DNA of 64,000 nucleotides. It comes from Chloroflexus islandicus (GTDB lineage: Bacteria; Chloroflexota; Chloroflexia; Chloroflexales; Chloroflexaceae). Below, piece after piece: positions 1 to 8,054 of the stretch (position 1 is its first letter; the number at the start of each line of letters is the position of its first letter). The stretch covers positions 1 through 64,000 of the forward strand of contig NZ_LWQS01000103.1 of assembly GCF_001650695.1 (NCBI RefSeq), in the 5' to 3' direction. Under the pieces are notes generated by a model that saw only the letters and a list, made by a program, of their open reading frames with translations, ran no database searches and had not been told where the DNA came from. The position numbers and the translations under genes are program-made.

Positions 1-262
1 AGGTAGCGTCTGTTCCCATTGCCAAGACGCAAAGCGGCAACACGCAAAGACGCGAAGAACGCAAAGGTGCGTGAAGTATTTGGATCATCTTATAAGTGTG
101 CGTGTGGTATATCTCTTAGGCATCTTTGCAGTCGTGTTATCCACTATGAGATAGTCTCCCAACATACTTGGGAGACCATCTCCAAAACCTTTGCGAGCTT
201 GGCGCCCTCTGCGCCTTTGCGTTTCACATTCTCTGCGCCTTTGCTCGCTTTGCGCCTCGACG
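1..262. repeat. Intergenic low-complexity repeat tract
   Basis: No convincing gene is present. The tract carries the recurring words gcaaagacgcgaagaacgc on the left and gcgcctttgcg on the right. The same words recur near 24.25, 28.55, 29.1-29.4 and 41.4-42.3 kb, so this is a member of a dispersed intergenic repeat family. The small reading frames here have no protein-like composition. Confidence 0.6.
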
Positions 263-880
263 TTAGTGCGGGTTGCGGCGGCGGAGGGCGAGGATCCCGG
301 CGACGGCGGCGACCACCGCTGCCACCATCGTCGCACCGGGAACGATGAGCGGCGGCAACATCGCAGTCAGCTCGGCTGGCGGCTCGGTAATCACGCGCAC
401 ATCGTCAGGCGGCGGAGCATTGACCATACGGGCCAGATTATCGAGCGTCGGGAGCATCGAGTTGGCGTAGCCTTTAGCCAGCTTCTTGCGCAGCAACGAG
501 AATGGGAAGAAGGTCGGCAGCGCGTAAATCAGGGCAACGCCATTGGTGACGCGGGTGCCGTTGGCTTCCGGTTGCAGGGCAAACATCCAGATTTGGGCAA
601 TGCCGGGTGCGCTCGGCAGGCCAACGCGCCACGCAAAGCGATACGGCGGATCCCAGATCACGATCCGGTTCGCGGTGACATAATGGATGCCACGTATCAA
701 CTGTTGTGACTCAAACACCGCGCCAACCTCGAGCGGTCGCCCGTCGCGGATGGTCACGGCCTGCACTTCGCCGCTGCCGGCGATCTGCGGATGGCGCTCG
801 ACATCGCTGACCAGTTCCCAAATGGCCTCGACCGGAGCGTTAATCCGCCCACTTACCGAAGCGCCTGTGTAACGAATCAT
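263..880 (-). CDS. SRPBCC-family protein with C-terminal membrane anchor
   Basis: The 205-residue protein looks like the SRPBCC/polyketide-cyclase family, which binds hydrophobic ligands in a helix-grip cavity. The N-terminal part (INAPVEAIWELVSDVERHPQ) is the typical start of that fold. Near the C-terminus a hydrophobic stretch (VAAVVAAVAGILAL) followed by RRRNPH should anchor it in the membrane with a basic tail in the cytoplasm. The start was set at 880 because AAGGAG lies just upstream; a longer frame to 958 has no such support. It lies 79 bp downstream of NAD kinase on the same strand. The ligand is unknown. Confidence 0.8.
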   Translation of the reverse strand: MIRYTGASVSGRINAPVEAIWELVSDVERHPQIAGSGEVQAVTIRDGRPLEVGAVFESQQLIRGIHYVTANRIVIWDPPYRFAWRVGLPSAPGIAQIWMFALQPEANGTRVTNGVALIYALPTFFPFSLLRKKLAKGYANSMLPTLDNLARMVNAPPPDDVRVITEPPAELTAMLPPLIVPGATMVAAVVAAVAGILALRRRNPH

Positions 881-959
881 ACCTCGTCTTCTCCTTGTGC
901 CCTCTGCATTATGCTTGTAGTGTAACGCATCTCGTGCCGTTGAGCGCAATCGGCGCACC

Positions 960-1790
960 TTATGAGCGGCGCAAGCGGGCGACTAATTGAGTGTAAAACT
1001 GATTGCTTGGGCGCAGGCGGACAAAGGTGCAGACCTGCGGACTGCGGCGCACCACGACTTCATCGCCTTCGACGAGATCGATATTCTCGCGGCCATCGAC
1101 CGCGAGCAACGCATGGTGGCGCGACCGGAGCTGCATCGTCACCACGGCGTCTTCGTGCAGCACCATCGAAGGGATATTGGTAAGGTGGGCGGCGATCGGC
1201 ACCAGCACCAGCGCCTGCGAACGCGGGTCAACAATCGGGCCGCCGGCGGCGAGTGCATACGCCGTCGAGCCAGTGGCTGTCGCGACAATCACCCCATCGG
1301 CATGGTAAGTGGTCAGCGGGCTATCATCGATCGTCACATGCACATTGACGATCCGGCTCAGATCGCTACGCGAGATGACCACCTCGTTTAGCGCGGTATG
1401 CTGGCCGAGTTTTTGCCCATTCCGCCAATGTTGTGCGCGCACCAGCGCCCGCTCGTCGAACCAGCCGCCGCCATTCATGATCTGTTCGCAGCCGCTATAA
1501 ATCTCGTCGGGGCCGATTTCGGCCATAAAACTGAGATGGCCGAGTGCGACGGGCAAGACGGGAATGTTATGGGGGAAGCAGAGCCGGGCGGCGCGCAAGA
1601 CGGTGCCGTCGCCACCGAGGGCGATCATCAAGTCGCAGTCGGCGACCAATTGCGGCTGATCGCGAAACTCTTGCGAGATACCTCGCGTTGCGCTGATGCC
1701 GCGAGCGTGAAACCAGTCAACCACTTCGCGCGATAACTGGATCGAGGCATCACTTAATGGATTGTAGAGAACCGCCACCCGCTCAAGCAT
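960..1790 (-). CDS. nadK: NAD kinase
   Basis: This 276-residue protein phosphorylates NAD to NADP using ATP or polyphosphate in the cytosol. The family hallmarks are visible: GGDGTVLRAAR near residue 60, an NE pair in TALNEVVISR, and the glycine-rich DGVIVATATGSTAYALAAGG in the C-terminal domain. The length is normal for the bacterial enzyme. A GGAGG lies 7 bases before the ATG. It may be cotranscribed with the downstream SRPBCC gene. Confidence 0.95.
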   Translation of the reverse strand: MLERVAVLYNPLSDASIQLSREVVDWFHARGISATRGISQEFRDQPQLVADCDLMIALGGDGTVLRAARLCFPHNIPVLPVALGHLSFMAEIGPDEIYSGCEQIMNGGGWFDERALVRAQHWRNGQKLGQHTALNEVVISRSDLSRIVNVHVTIDDSPLTTYHADGVIVATATGSTAYALAAGGPIVDPRSQALVLVPIAAHLTNIPSMVLHEDAVVTMQLRSRHHALLAVDGRENIDLVEGDEVVVRRSPQVCTFVRLRPSNQFYTQLVARLRRS

Positions 1791-1911
1791 TGCCAGACCT
1801 CCGTGTCATGCTGTTTGCATCAGAATACCATAGGAATGGGGAGTAGGGAGTGGGGATCAGGCTGATGGGTGAACGGTTCATCGAGTGCGCCCGGCTTGCG
1901 CTCAGTGATCG

Positions 1912-1920
1912 TGGTATACT
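1912..1920 (+). promoter_or_regulatory. Extended -10 promoter element upstream of moxR
   Basis: TGGTATACT lies about 40 bases before the MoxR start. It matches an extended -10 (TGN plus a TATAAT-like hexamer) without a clear -35. Related TGG-type elements precede the genes at 5231, 24483 and 29565. Confidence 0.5.
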
Positions 1921-1961
1921 GCTTGTGCATCAAGATGACAATAATCTGAACTGAGGTGCAT

Positions 1962-2936
1962 GTGGAACATGTTCAGCAAGTAGCTACGCGCATTGTGGCG
2001 AATGTCGAACAAGTGATTATCGGCAAGCGCCGGATTGTCGAGCTCGTGCTGGTAGCTCTCTTGTGCCGCGGCCATGTCTTGATCGAAGACGTACCCGGCA
2101 CCGGTAAGACAATGTTGGCCAAGAGTATTGCGCGTTCAATCGGTTCGAGTTTCAAACGGATTCAGTGTACGCCCGATCTGTTACCCGGTGATGTCACCGG
2201 TGTGTCGATCTTCAACCAGCAAACTCGCGAGTTTGAATTCCGGCCCGGCCCGATTATGGCCCAAATTGTGCTGGCCGACGAGATCAACCGCGCGACTCCC
2301 AAAACGCAGTCGGCGTTGTTGGAAGCGATGGAGGAGCGGCAAATCACGGTTGATGGCATCACCCATCCGTTGCCGCAACCGTTTGTGGTGCTCGCGACGC
2401 AAAACCCGATCGAGTACGAAGGCACCTTTCCCTTGCCGGAAGCGCAACTCGATCGCTTTTTGTTGCGGGTGCATCTCGGCTACGCCGATCGGCTCGACGA
2501 GATTGCCATCCTCAAACGGCAGCGCGACGGTCATCCGCTGGAAACGTTGCCCAAGGTGGTTGACATCGACGAGTTGCTGGCCCTGCAAGCAGAGATCAAG
2601 CAGGTTCACGTCGATGATCTGATCGTCGAGTATATTGTGGCGTTGACGACGGCTACCCGCACCCATGCCGATATCTACCTTGGTGCGAGCACCCGTGGCG
2701 CGTTGGCGCTGTACCGGTCGGCGCAAGCGTGGGCGGCGTTAAACGGGCGCGATTACGTGACGCCTGATGATGTGAAGGCGCTGGCGCAGCCGGTGCTTGG
2801 CCATCGCCTGATCGTGAGCCCGGCGGCGCGGGTACGCAATGTGACCGCGAACGCGGTGATCGATGAAGTGCTGGCATCGACACCGGTGCCGGGGGCGCGG
2901 GCCGGACGGCGGTTTGAGCGGATGGTAGCCAATTAA
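1962..2936 (+). CDS. moxR: MoxR-family AAA+ ATPase
   Basis: The ~324-residue protein is a MoxR-type AAA+ ATPase, a chaperone-like remodeler that often activates or assembles partner proteins. Walker A is GTGKTML, Walker B is VLADEINRA, and sensor-1 falls in VLATQNP; the family block LLEAMEERQ and the C-terminal lid are present. Two GTG starts are possible, 1956 and 1962; 1962 is preferred because GAGG sits five bases upstream. MoxR genes usually adjoin DUF58 and von Willebrand-domain genes. Here the neighbours are instead a small protein and a sigma/anti-sigma-like membrane protein, which may be its client. Confidence 0.92.
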   Translation: MEHVQQVATRIVANVEQVIIGKRRIVELVLVALLCRGHVLIEDVPGTGKTMLAKSIARSIGSSFKRIQCTPDLLPGDVTGVSIFNQQTREFEFRPGPIMAQIVLADEINRATPKTQSALLEAMEERQITVDGITHPLPQPFVVLATQNPIEYEGTFPLPEAQLDRFLLRVHLGYADRLDEIAILKRQRDGHPLETLPKVVDIDELLALQAEIKQVHVDDLIVEYIVALTTATRTHADIYLGASTRGALALYRSAQAWAALNGRDYVTPDDVKALAQPVLGHRLIVSPAARVRNVTANAVIDEVLASTPVPGARAGRRFERMVAN

Positions 2937-2951
2937 TGTGATGGTATCGCT

Positions 2952-3161
2952 ATGGCGACCGATGATACTGATGAAATGATAGCGCAACGGCGCGCTCTGT
3001 TGCGTACCGCCTTGCAACGGATTGTCTTGTTGCGCGAGACTGGCCCCAAGAGCGCGGCGTGGCATCGCGCGCGGGTCAAGACGATGTGGCGGTTGCAGCA
3101 ACAACTGGCCGATGATGCCGCTGCGTCGCAGCACGCTGAGCAAACCCATGATCGAAGCTAA
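2952..3161 (+). CDS. Small helical hypothetical protein
   Basis: A 69-residue reading frame between moxR and the sigma-like membrane protein. It is charged and helix-rich (many Arg, Gln and Leu, for example TALQRIVLLRETGPK) with no recognised domain. It starts 15 bp after moxR and overlaps the next gene by 14 bp, which fits a translationally coupled operon member. The ribosome binding site is weak, so its reality is moderately supported. Confidence 0.5.
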   Translation: MATDDTDEMIAQRRALLRTALQRIVLLRETGPKSAAWHRARVKTMWRLQQQLADDAAASQHAEQTHDRS

Positions 3162-5154
3162 TTTGGCGCGTTGGTTGGCGCAAACCGGTGATACGCTGTA
3201 CAGCATCGCCTTGGCGCTTGCGCCGGACGAACGGGCAGCGCAGCGGTTGTTGCGGCAATGGGTATCTGATCTTCGCCAGCATCCGCCTGCGAGCTGGCAA
3301 TCTGATGAACTGGTTGCCCGTCTCTATCGGGTGGTGGTCGCCAATGCTCCCGATCGTCCGCTGGAACGGCGACCGGCGCCGGCAGCCGCTCCGGTGCTGG
3401 GGCCGTTGCGAGCCATGCCGTTGCCGCAGCGGATGGCCGTGTTAGCGTATGGTGTGTTGGGAATGGATAGCGTCCGCTTGGCTAAGATACTTGGCCAAGA
3501 GCCGGCGGATGCGATCCGGACGCTTGAGCAAGCCGTGCAAGCGTTAGCTCCCACATCGCGCCATTCATTGCCGGCGCAGGTGAGCAGTGATGAGTGCGGG
3601 CCGGTGCGGCAAGCGTTGATCGATCCGGCCCAGCATCTCCGCGCGTTTGAACAGGTGCGGCGGCATCTGGCCGGGTGCGCGCATTGCCGGATGTTCGAGC
3701 GCGAATGGCAAGCGGCGACGCGCGAGCTGACACTCATTCTGCGCCGCTATGCGCAGACCTTCCCCATGCCTGCGAAGCTGGCCGATCGGTTGCTGCGTGC
3801 AGCGGCGACGCCGCGCCAGCGCCTTGCTACGTTCGCGCTGGCGGCGCCGGCGGCGGTGTTGGTGGTGCTCGTTGCGATCCTCGTATTGCCCGGTATGTTT
3901 AGAAATCCGGTTACGGTCGTGGCCACCGGCGCCAACGAACCGGTCGTGCGGGCAGACGAATTAGTAGCGCGGGCCTTGGCCCATGGCGGCATCCCCGAAC
4001 CGGAAGGCCCGCCGGTGTGGCAGGCGCGTTACCAGACCCTCTGGTATTTCAACAACCGCACTGTTGCTCCATTGTATGCCGAAATCTGGCACGATCGCGC
4101 TAATCCGGCCCGCCACCGCTTGCAATTGCGTCACGTTGATGGCGGCGCGCCGTATGAGTTTCAACTCGGCGACGGCGAGCGCCGCCTGTACTACGCGCTC
4201 GATGGCGCGTATGCGCCGGCGTTGTACGGCGATCTGCCGGTGCCGGCGTTGCCGAACGAACCGGCGCTGGTGATGAGTGCGGCTGATTCCAGCCAACAGC
4301 AGGCCGCATTGGCGGCTCGCCGCACTAGCGGGCCGTGGAACATCCCGCCAAACTACTTGCACCAAGCCGCGGCGGCGCCTGATCTGCGTTTGCTGGGCCG
4401 GCAACGGATCGGCGAGCGGTTGGCGTATATCGTCAGCTTTCGCGGGATAAGCCCGGTTGATGTTCCGGCTGACGTTGCTGAGCCAGTGACCGTGCTCATG
4501 GCGATTAGCGAGACCGATGGTCACGTGCTGAATATCACCGAGTTAATCGGGCCTCCCGGCGGCACCCAAACCAGCCGGGTGGTGTGGCGGTTAGTCGAAT
4601 TTAATTGGCTCGTCACCGGCGAGCAGATCCGCGATGCCTTCACCTTCGAGCGAGCATGGAATGGGCGGGCGGAAGCGTCAGGAGTAGTGGGGCAGCCGCT
4701 GGTTGATCCGGCATGGCCGTTGGTGCGGTTGGGTAATGTGATCGAACCAAGCGCGATCCGGGAAGTCTCTGACGCGTTGGTGTTGCCGGCGACCATTCCT
4801 GACGGGATCGAACGGGCGGTCTTGCTGGGATGGCGCGGCCCGCGCCTTAATGGCGCCATCTATACTGGTTCCGGCAAGCAATTGATTCTCACCTTTGACC
4901 GGCTGCCGGGTATCGATAGCGCCATTCCAACCGACGTGATCGGCCCATGGCGGGTGCGGATCGAGCCAGTGCGCGGGCAGCGGTATCGGGTCGCGATTGA
5001 GGCGAATACCAACCGGCGGGGGAGTAATGTGCGGCTAGCGCTCGAAGCCACCGGTTTCACCCTTGATGAGGTGCGCGCGATCATAGAGTCGTTGCGCCCG
5101 CTCAACCGCATTGATATGCGCGCGCAGGAGACATTCTTCATACCGCGAAGGTAG
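3148..5154 (+). CDS. ECF-sigma-like / anti-sigma-like fused membrane protein
   Basis: The 668-residue protein has no standard name. Residues ~1-75 resemble sigma region 2 (ALAPDERAAQRLLRQW, then LVARLYRVVVANAPD). Residues ~88-135 resemble region 4 (LPQRMAVLAYGVLGMDSVRL and a following helix). Around residues 165-185 a zf-HC2-like anti-sigma zinc site appears (HLAGCAHC). One transmembrane helix lies at ~226-251 (AAPAAVLVVLVAILVLPG). The remaining ~415 residues should be outside the membrane and are beta-rich with no recognised domain. The start at 3148 was chosen where the sigma-like similarity begins. The inference is a one-protein sensor combining sigma-like and anti-sigma-like parts; promoter binding is unproven. 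Confidence 0.72.
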   Translation: MIEANLARWLAQTGDTLYSIALALAPDERAAQRLLRQWVSDLRQHPPASWQSDELVARLYRVVVANAPDRPLERRPAPAAAPVLGPLRAMPLPQRMAVLAYGVLGMDSVRLAKILGQEPADAIRTLEQAVQALAPTSRHSLPAQVSSDECGPVRQALIDPAQHLRAFEQVRRHLAGCAHCRMFEREWQAATRELTLILRRYAQTFPMPAKLADRLLRAAATPRQRLATFALAAPAAVLVVLVAILVLPGMFRNPVTVVATGANEPVVRADELVARALAHGGIPEPEGPPVWQARYQTLWYFNNRTVAPLYAEIWHDRANPARHRLQLRHVDGGAPYEFQLGDGERRLYYALDGAYAPALYGDLPVPALPNEPALVMSAADSSQQQAALAARRTSGPWNIPPNYLHQAAAAPDLRLLGRQRIGERLAYIVSFRGISPVDVPADVAEPVTVLMAISETDGHVLNITELIGPPGGTQTSRVVWRLVEFNWLVTGEQIRDAFTFERAWNGRAEASGVVGQPLVDPAWPLVRLGNVIEPSAIREVSDALVLPATIPDGIERAVLLGWRGPRLNGAIYTGSGKQLILTFDRLPGIDSAIPTDVIGPWRVRIEPVRGQRYRVAIEANTNRRGSNVRLALEATGFTLDEVRAIIESLRPLNRIDMRAQETFFIPRR

Positions 5155-5191
5155 GGTTGTGGCAGCCACTTGGCCGGTTCTCCCCCAACTC

Positions 5192-5200
5192 GTGGTATAC
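5192..5200 (+). promoter_or_regulatory. Extended -10 promoter element upstream of the split photolyase operon
   Basis: TGGTATACT occurs 31 bases before the start at 5231 and is identical to the element before moxR. No good -35 is visible. It follows the stop of the preceding gene by 37 bases and could start the operon running to mutM. Confidence 0.5.
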
Positions 5201-5230
5201 TCGAAAGAGACGCTTAACGACGAACCTACA

Positions 5231-6046
5231 ATGCAGCTTCGTACCGATGTGACAACTCGCGCTGAGCAGGTGGCGTATCTCGCCGGCGCGCTAGACGGCT
5301 TGTACGCTGGCCCGGCGATCCCGTCGCCGATTCGGGGCGGGAGGCGGGCAGCGTTACGCCGGCTGCGCGCGTTCGATGCGCGCGGCTATGCCCGTACTCG
5401 GAACGATGTCGCGAAACGCGGCGTTTCCGTCCTCTCGCCATACCTGCGCCACGGGGTGCTCACGCTGGCCGAGGTGCGCGATTCGATCCTGAGCCGGTTT
5501 GGCCATACGCCCGATACCGAAAAATTCGTCAATGAACTGGCATGGCGCGCCTTCTGGCAATTGGTTTATGCCCAGCTCGGCGACCGGATCCAGCACGATC
5601 TTGAGCCGGCCAAGCATCGTTCTCGCGCGCCGCGCCGCCAGTTGCCGCCAGAGGTGGCAGCGGCCAGCACCGGTCTCGTGTGTATCGACGAGTCGTTGCG
5701 CGAGCTGTACACGACCGGCTATATGCACAACCATGCCCGCATGTGGGTAGCTGCCTACCTGCAACACTGGCTCGGCGTGGATTGGCGCGAGGGGGCTGAG
5801 CTCTTCTACCGCCACCTGCTCGATGGCGATCCGGCCTCGAATAGCTTGTCGTGGCAGTGGGTCGGCAGTACGTTCAGTCACAAACCGTATATCTTCAACC
5901 GCCACAATGTCGAACGGTTCAGCGACGGCGCGTTTTGCGCGCGTTGTCCCCTCGCCGCTGGCGGTTGCCCGTTTGACGATAGCTACGAGAATTTGGCACA
6001 ACGCTTGTTTGGCGTATCACTGGCAGAACTTGAGGGGCGGCGATGA
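5231..6046 (+). CDS. Photolyase/cryptochrome FAD-binding domain protein (stand-alone)
   Basis: The 271-residue protein matches the C-terminal, FAD-binding helical domain of DNA photolyases and cryptochromes but lacks the N-terminal antenna domain. The diagnostic stretches are ELAWRAFWQLVYAQLG, GYMHNHARMWVAAYL and LSWQWVGSTFSHKPYIFN, which line the flavin site. The C-terminus has a cysteine group (CARCPLAAGGCPF) as in short photolyase-like proteins of other phototrophs. The start at 5231 is the ATG where similarity begins. It overlaps the next gene by ATGA, and that gene encodes what looks like the missing antenna domain. A light-driven repair or signalling role is inferred. Confidence 0.85.
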   Translation: MQLRTDVTTRAEQVAYLAGALDGLYAGPAIPSPIRGGRRAALRRLRAFDARGYARTRNDVAKRGVSVLSPYLRHGVLTLAEVRDSILSRFGHTPDTEKFVNELAWRAFWQLVYAQLGDRIQHDLEPAKHRSRAPRRQLPPEVAAASTGLVCIDESLRELYTTGYMHNHARMWVAAYLQHWLGVDWREGAELFYRHLLDGDPASNSLSWQWVGSTFSHKPYIFNRHNVERFSDGAFCARCPLAAGGCPFDDSYENLAQRLFGVSLAELEGRR

Positions 6047-6516
6047 GCAGCGCGATCGTGTGGCTCCACGGCGATAGTCTTAGCCCGACCGATCCGGCGC
6101 TGCTGGCCAATCCGGCTGCGCCGGCGATCTTCGTGTTTGACGAGCCGTTCTTGGCGGCGGCCCAGCTCAGCTTCAAGCGGCTCTTCTTTCTGTACGAATG
6201 CGCGCTAGAGGCGATCGCTGGGCGAACTGGCAGTATCCGGCGCGGGGTGGTGGTGGAGGAAGTGCGGGCGTTTGCCGCCGAGCAGCAGGCGACGGCGGTA
6301 CATGTGACGGCGAGCGTGGCGCCGCGTTTCCGGCAGTATGTGGCCGAGTTGCGCGCCGCCGGGTTGCAGGTGGTGATGCATGAACCACCGGCGTTTGTGA
6401 CGTGGCGTGGCGAGCCGCCGCGCCGGTTTAGCGCCTTCTGGCGGCGAGTCGCCGCTGAGGCGCTGCGTCCAACCGGCACTGGGCCGGTCTTGCCTGCTGA
6501 GCACGAGGTGGAGTAG
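6043..6516 (+). CDS. Photolyase N-terminal (antenna-like) domain protein
   Basis: The 157-residue protein resembles the alpha/beta N-terminal domain of photolyases. It begins SAIVWLHGDSLSPTDPALL and continues AIFVFDEPFL, as in the family pattern of a short strand, a DNPAL-like turn and FVFDP. It also has a VEEVRAFAAEQQATAVHV block and ends near FSAFWRRV, like the domain boundary FTPFWRR. The family arginines after the first strand are replaced by HGD. It follows the FAD-domain gene with a 4-bp overlap, so the two domains of one enzyme appear as separate genes in reversed order. Confidence 0.72.
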   Translation: MSSAIVWLHGDSLSPTDPALLANPAAPAIFVFDEPFLAAAQLSFKRLFFLYECALEAIAGRTGSIRRGVVVEEVRAFAAEQQATAVHVTASVAPRFRQYVAELRAAGLQVVMHEPPAFVTWRGEPPRRFSAFWRRVAAEALRPTGTGPVLPAEHEVE

Positions 6517-6521
6517 ATCGT

Positions 6522-7292
6522 ATGGAATTTCAAGGCAAAGTCGCCATTGTCACCGGCGGCGCGCAGGGGATCGGGCGGGCAACGGCGTTGGCGTTGGCCC
6601 GCGAAGGCGCAGCGGTGGCCATCGCCGACCGCGACGAAGCAGCGACGACCGCGCTGGTCGCGGGGATCAATGCGTGGGGAGGCCGCGCGCTCGCCGTGAT
6701 CGCCGATGTCAGCGATGAGGCCGATGCCGCGCGCATTGCTAACGAGACGGTGCTAGCGTTTGGCGGGATTGACCTGCTCGTGAATAATGCCGGTATTCAG
6801 CAACCGGGCACGATCGAAAGCACGACCCTGCAACTGTGGCAAGAGATTATTAACGTCAATCTGACCGGCGTCTTTTTAGTGTCGCGCTTTGTGATGCCGG
6901 AACTGCGCCGGCGCGGCGGTGGCGCGATTGTCAATGTGGCGTCGGTGTACGGTCTGCGCGCCGAAGCGGGTTGGGCCGCGTATGCGGCTTCCAAGGGCGG
7001 CGTGATTGCGCTGACGCGGGCGATGGCGCTCGATGGCGCGCCCGACGGGATTCGGGTCAACTGTGTCTGCCCCGGCTTGATCGATACCTCCCTGTTGCGA
7101 GCCAACGCGGCGCTGGTTAATGCTCAACGGCCTGACGAGGCCTTGCGGGCCTTTGCCCGCCGCGCGCCGCTGGGCCGGCTCGGCACTCCCGAAGAGGTGG
7201 CCGGGGTTATTTTGTGCCTGCTCAGCCCGACCGCTGGCTATCTGACCGGGGCGGTGATTACTGCCGATGGCGGCATGGAAGCGCGGTTGTAG
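6522..7292 (+). CDS. SDR-family oxidoreductase
   Basis: The 256-residue protein is a classical short-chain dehydrogenase/reductase. The cofactor motif is TGGAQGIG at residues 11-18, NNAG occurs near 88, the catalytic Ser lies in NVASVYG, and the YxxxK pair is YAASK. The C-terminus GAVITADGGM is typical of the FabG/glucose-dehydrogenase branch. Asp after the second strand (AIADRDE) suggests NAD preference. It sits 5 bp after the photolyase antenna gene and 14 bp before moaD, so it is likely in the same operon. The substrate cannot be assigned. Confidence 0.9.
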   Translation: MEFQGKVAIVTGGAQGIGRATALALAREGAAVAIADRDEAATTALVAGINAWGGRALAVIADVSDEADAARIANETVLAFGGIDLLVNNAGIQQPGTIESTTLQLWQEIINVNLTGVFLVSRFVMPELRRRGGGAIVNVASVYGLRAEAGWAAYAASKGGVIALTRAMALDGAPDGIRVNCVCPGLIDTSLLRANAALVNAQRPDEALRAFARRAPLGRLGTPEEVAGVILCLLSPTAGYLTGAVITADGGMEARL

Positions 7293-7306
7293 CGAGGAGG
7301 TGGACG

Positions 7307-7555
7307 ATGATCACCGTCACCGTGCGGTTTTTTGCCGGGCATCGCGATATTGTCGGGAAGGCGACCGCGCAATATACCTTGACCGAGGGTACAACGCTCG
7401 GCCAGTTGTGGGAGCAGTTGGTGGCCGAGTATCCGCGGCTGGCCGGGTATACCGGACGGCTGCTGTTTGCCGTGAATCAGCAGTTTGGCCAGCCAGCCAC
7501 GGTGCTGGCCGATGGCGATGAAGTCGCCTTCATCCCGCCGGTCAGCGGCGGGTGA
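7307..7555 (+). CDS. moaD: Molybdopterin synthase small subunit (sulfur carrier)
   Basis: This 82-residue ubiquitin-fold protein ends in the required Gly-Gly (IPPVSGG), which is adenylated and thiocarboxylated to carry sulfur to cyclic pyranopterin monophosphate. The opening strand ITVTVRFFAGHRDIVG and the DGDEVAFIPP block are typical. GAGGAGG precedes the ATG at 7307. The large-subunit gene follows 74 bp downstream. Confidence 0.92.
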   Translation: MITVTVRFFAGHRDIVGKATAQYTLTEGTTLGQLWEQLVAEYPRLAGYTGRLLFAVNQQFGQPATVLADGDEVAFIPPVSGG

Positions 7556-7629
7556 GGTTTACCGCGGAAGCAACGACGTGTGGATCAATCCGTGTGCTGC
7601 GTCTCTGCGGTAACATAGGAGGTCTCAGG

Positions 7630-8043
7630 ATGGTCGAACCCTTTGTGATCACCACCGAACCGCTCGATCCGGCGCCGCTGGTTGCGGCGGTGCAAACGCC
7701 GGATGACGGCGCAGTGGTGACGTTTAGCGGCGTCGTGCGCAATCACTTCGGCGGACGTCCGACGGCGTTTTTGGTCTATGAAGCCTATACTGAGATGGCG
7801 GCGCCGGTGTTGCGCCAGATCGCCGATGAGGCGCGGGCACGCTGGCCGATCGGGAAGGTGTGCGTCCATCACCGGGTGGGCCGGCTGGAAATTGGCGAGA
7901 CGGCGGTGCTGGTGGTGGTGGCGGCGCCGCACCGCGATGCAGCCTTTGCCGCCGCCGCCTACATCATGGATCGGATCAAAGAGATTGCGCCGATTTGGAA
8001 GCAGGAACATTGGGCCGACGGCGCGGCTGAGTGGCGCGAATAG
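7630..8043 (+). CDS. moaE: Molybdopterin synthase catalytic subunit
   Basis: The 137-residue protein is MoaE, which with MoaD makes molybdopterin. Visible family blocks are GAVVTFSGVVRNHFGGR near the N-terminus, LVYEAYTEMA, VHHRVGRLEIGE and a final PIWKQEHWADG with the active-site Lys. The start at 7630 follows AGGAGGTCTC. The enzyme would support molybdenum cofactor for enzymes such as the CoxL-like protein at 42.3-44.6 kb. It is 11 bp upstream of mutM. Confidence 0.94.
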   Translation: MVEPFVITTEPLDPAPLVAAVQTPDDGAVVTFSGVVRNHFGGRPTAFLVYEAYTEMAAPVLRQIADEARARWPIGKVCVHHRVGRLEIGETAVLVVVAAPHRDAAFAAAAYIMDRIKEIAPIWKQEHWADGAAEWRE

Positions 8044-8054
8044 GCGAGATGGCG

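Noticed and set aside
5231-6516. Split photolyase as a simple frameshifted gene
   Set aside because: Domain order is reversed, so one frame change could not restore a normal photolyase.
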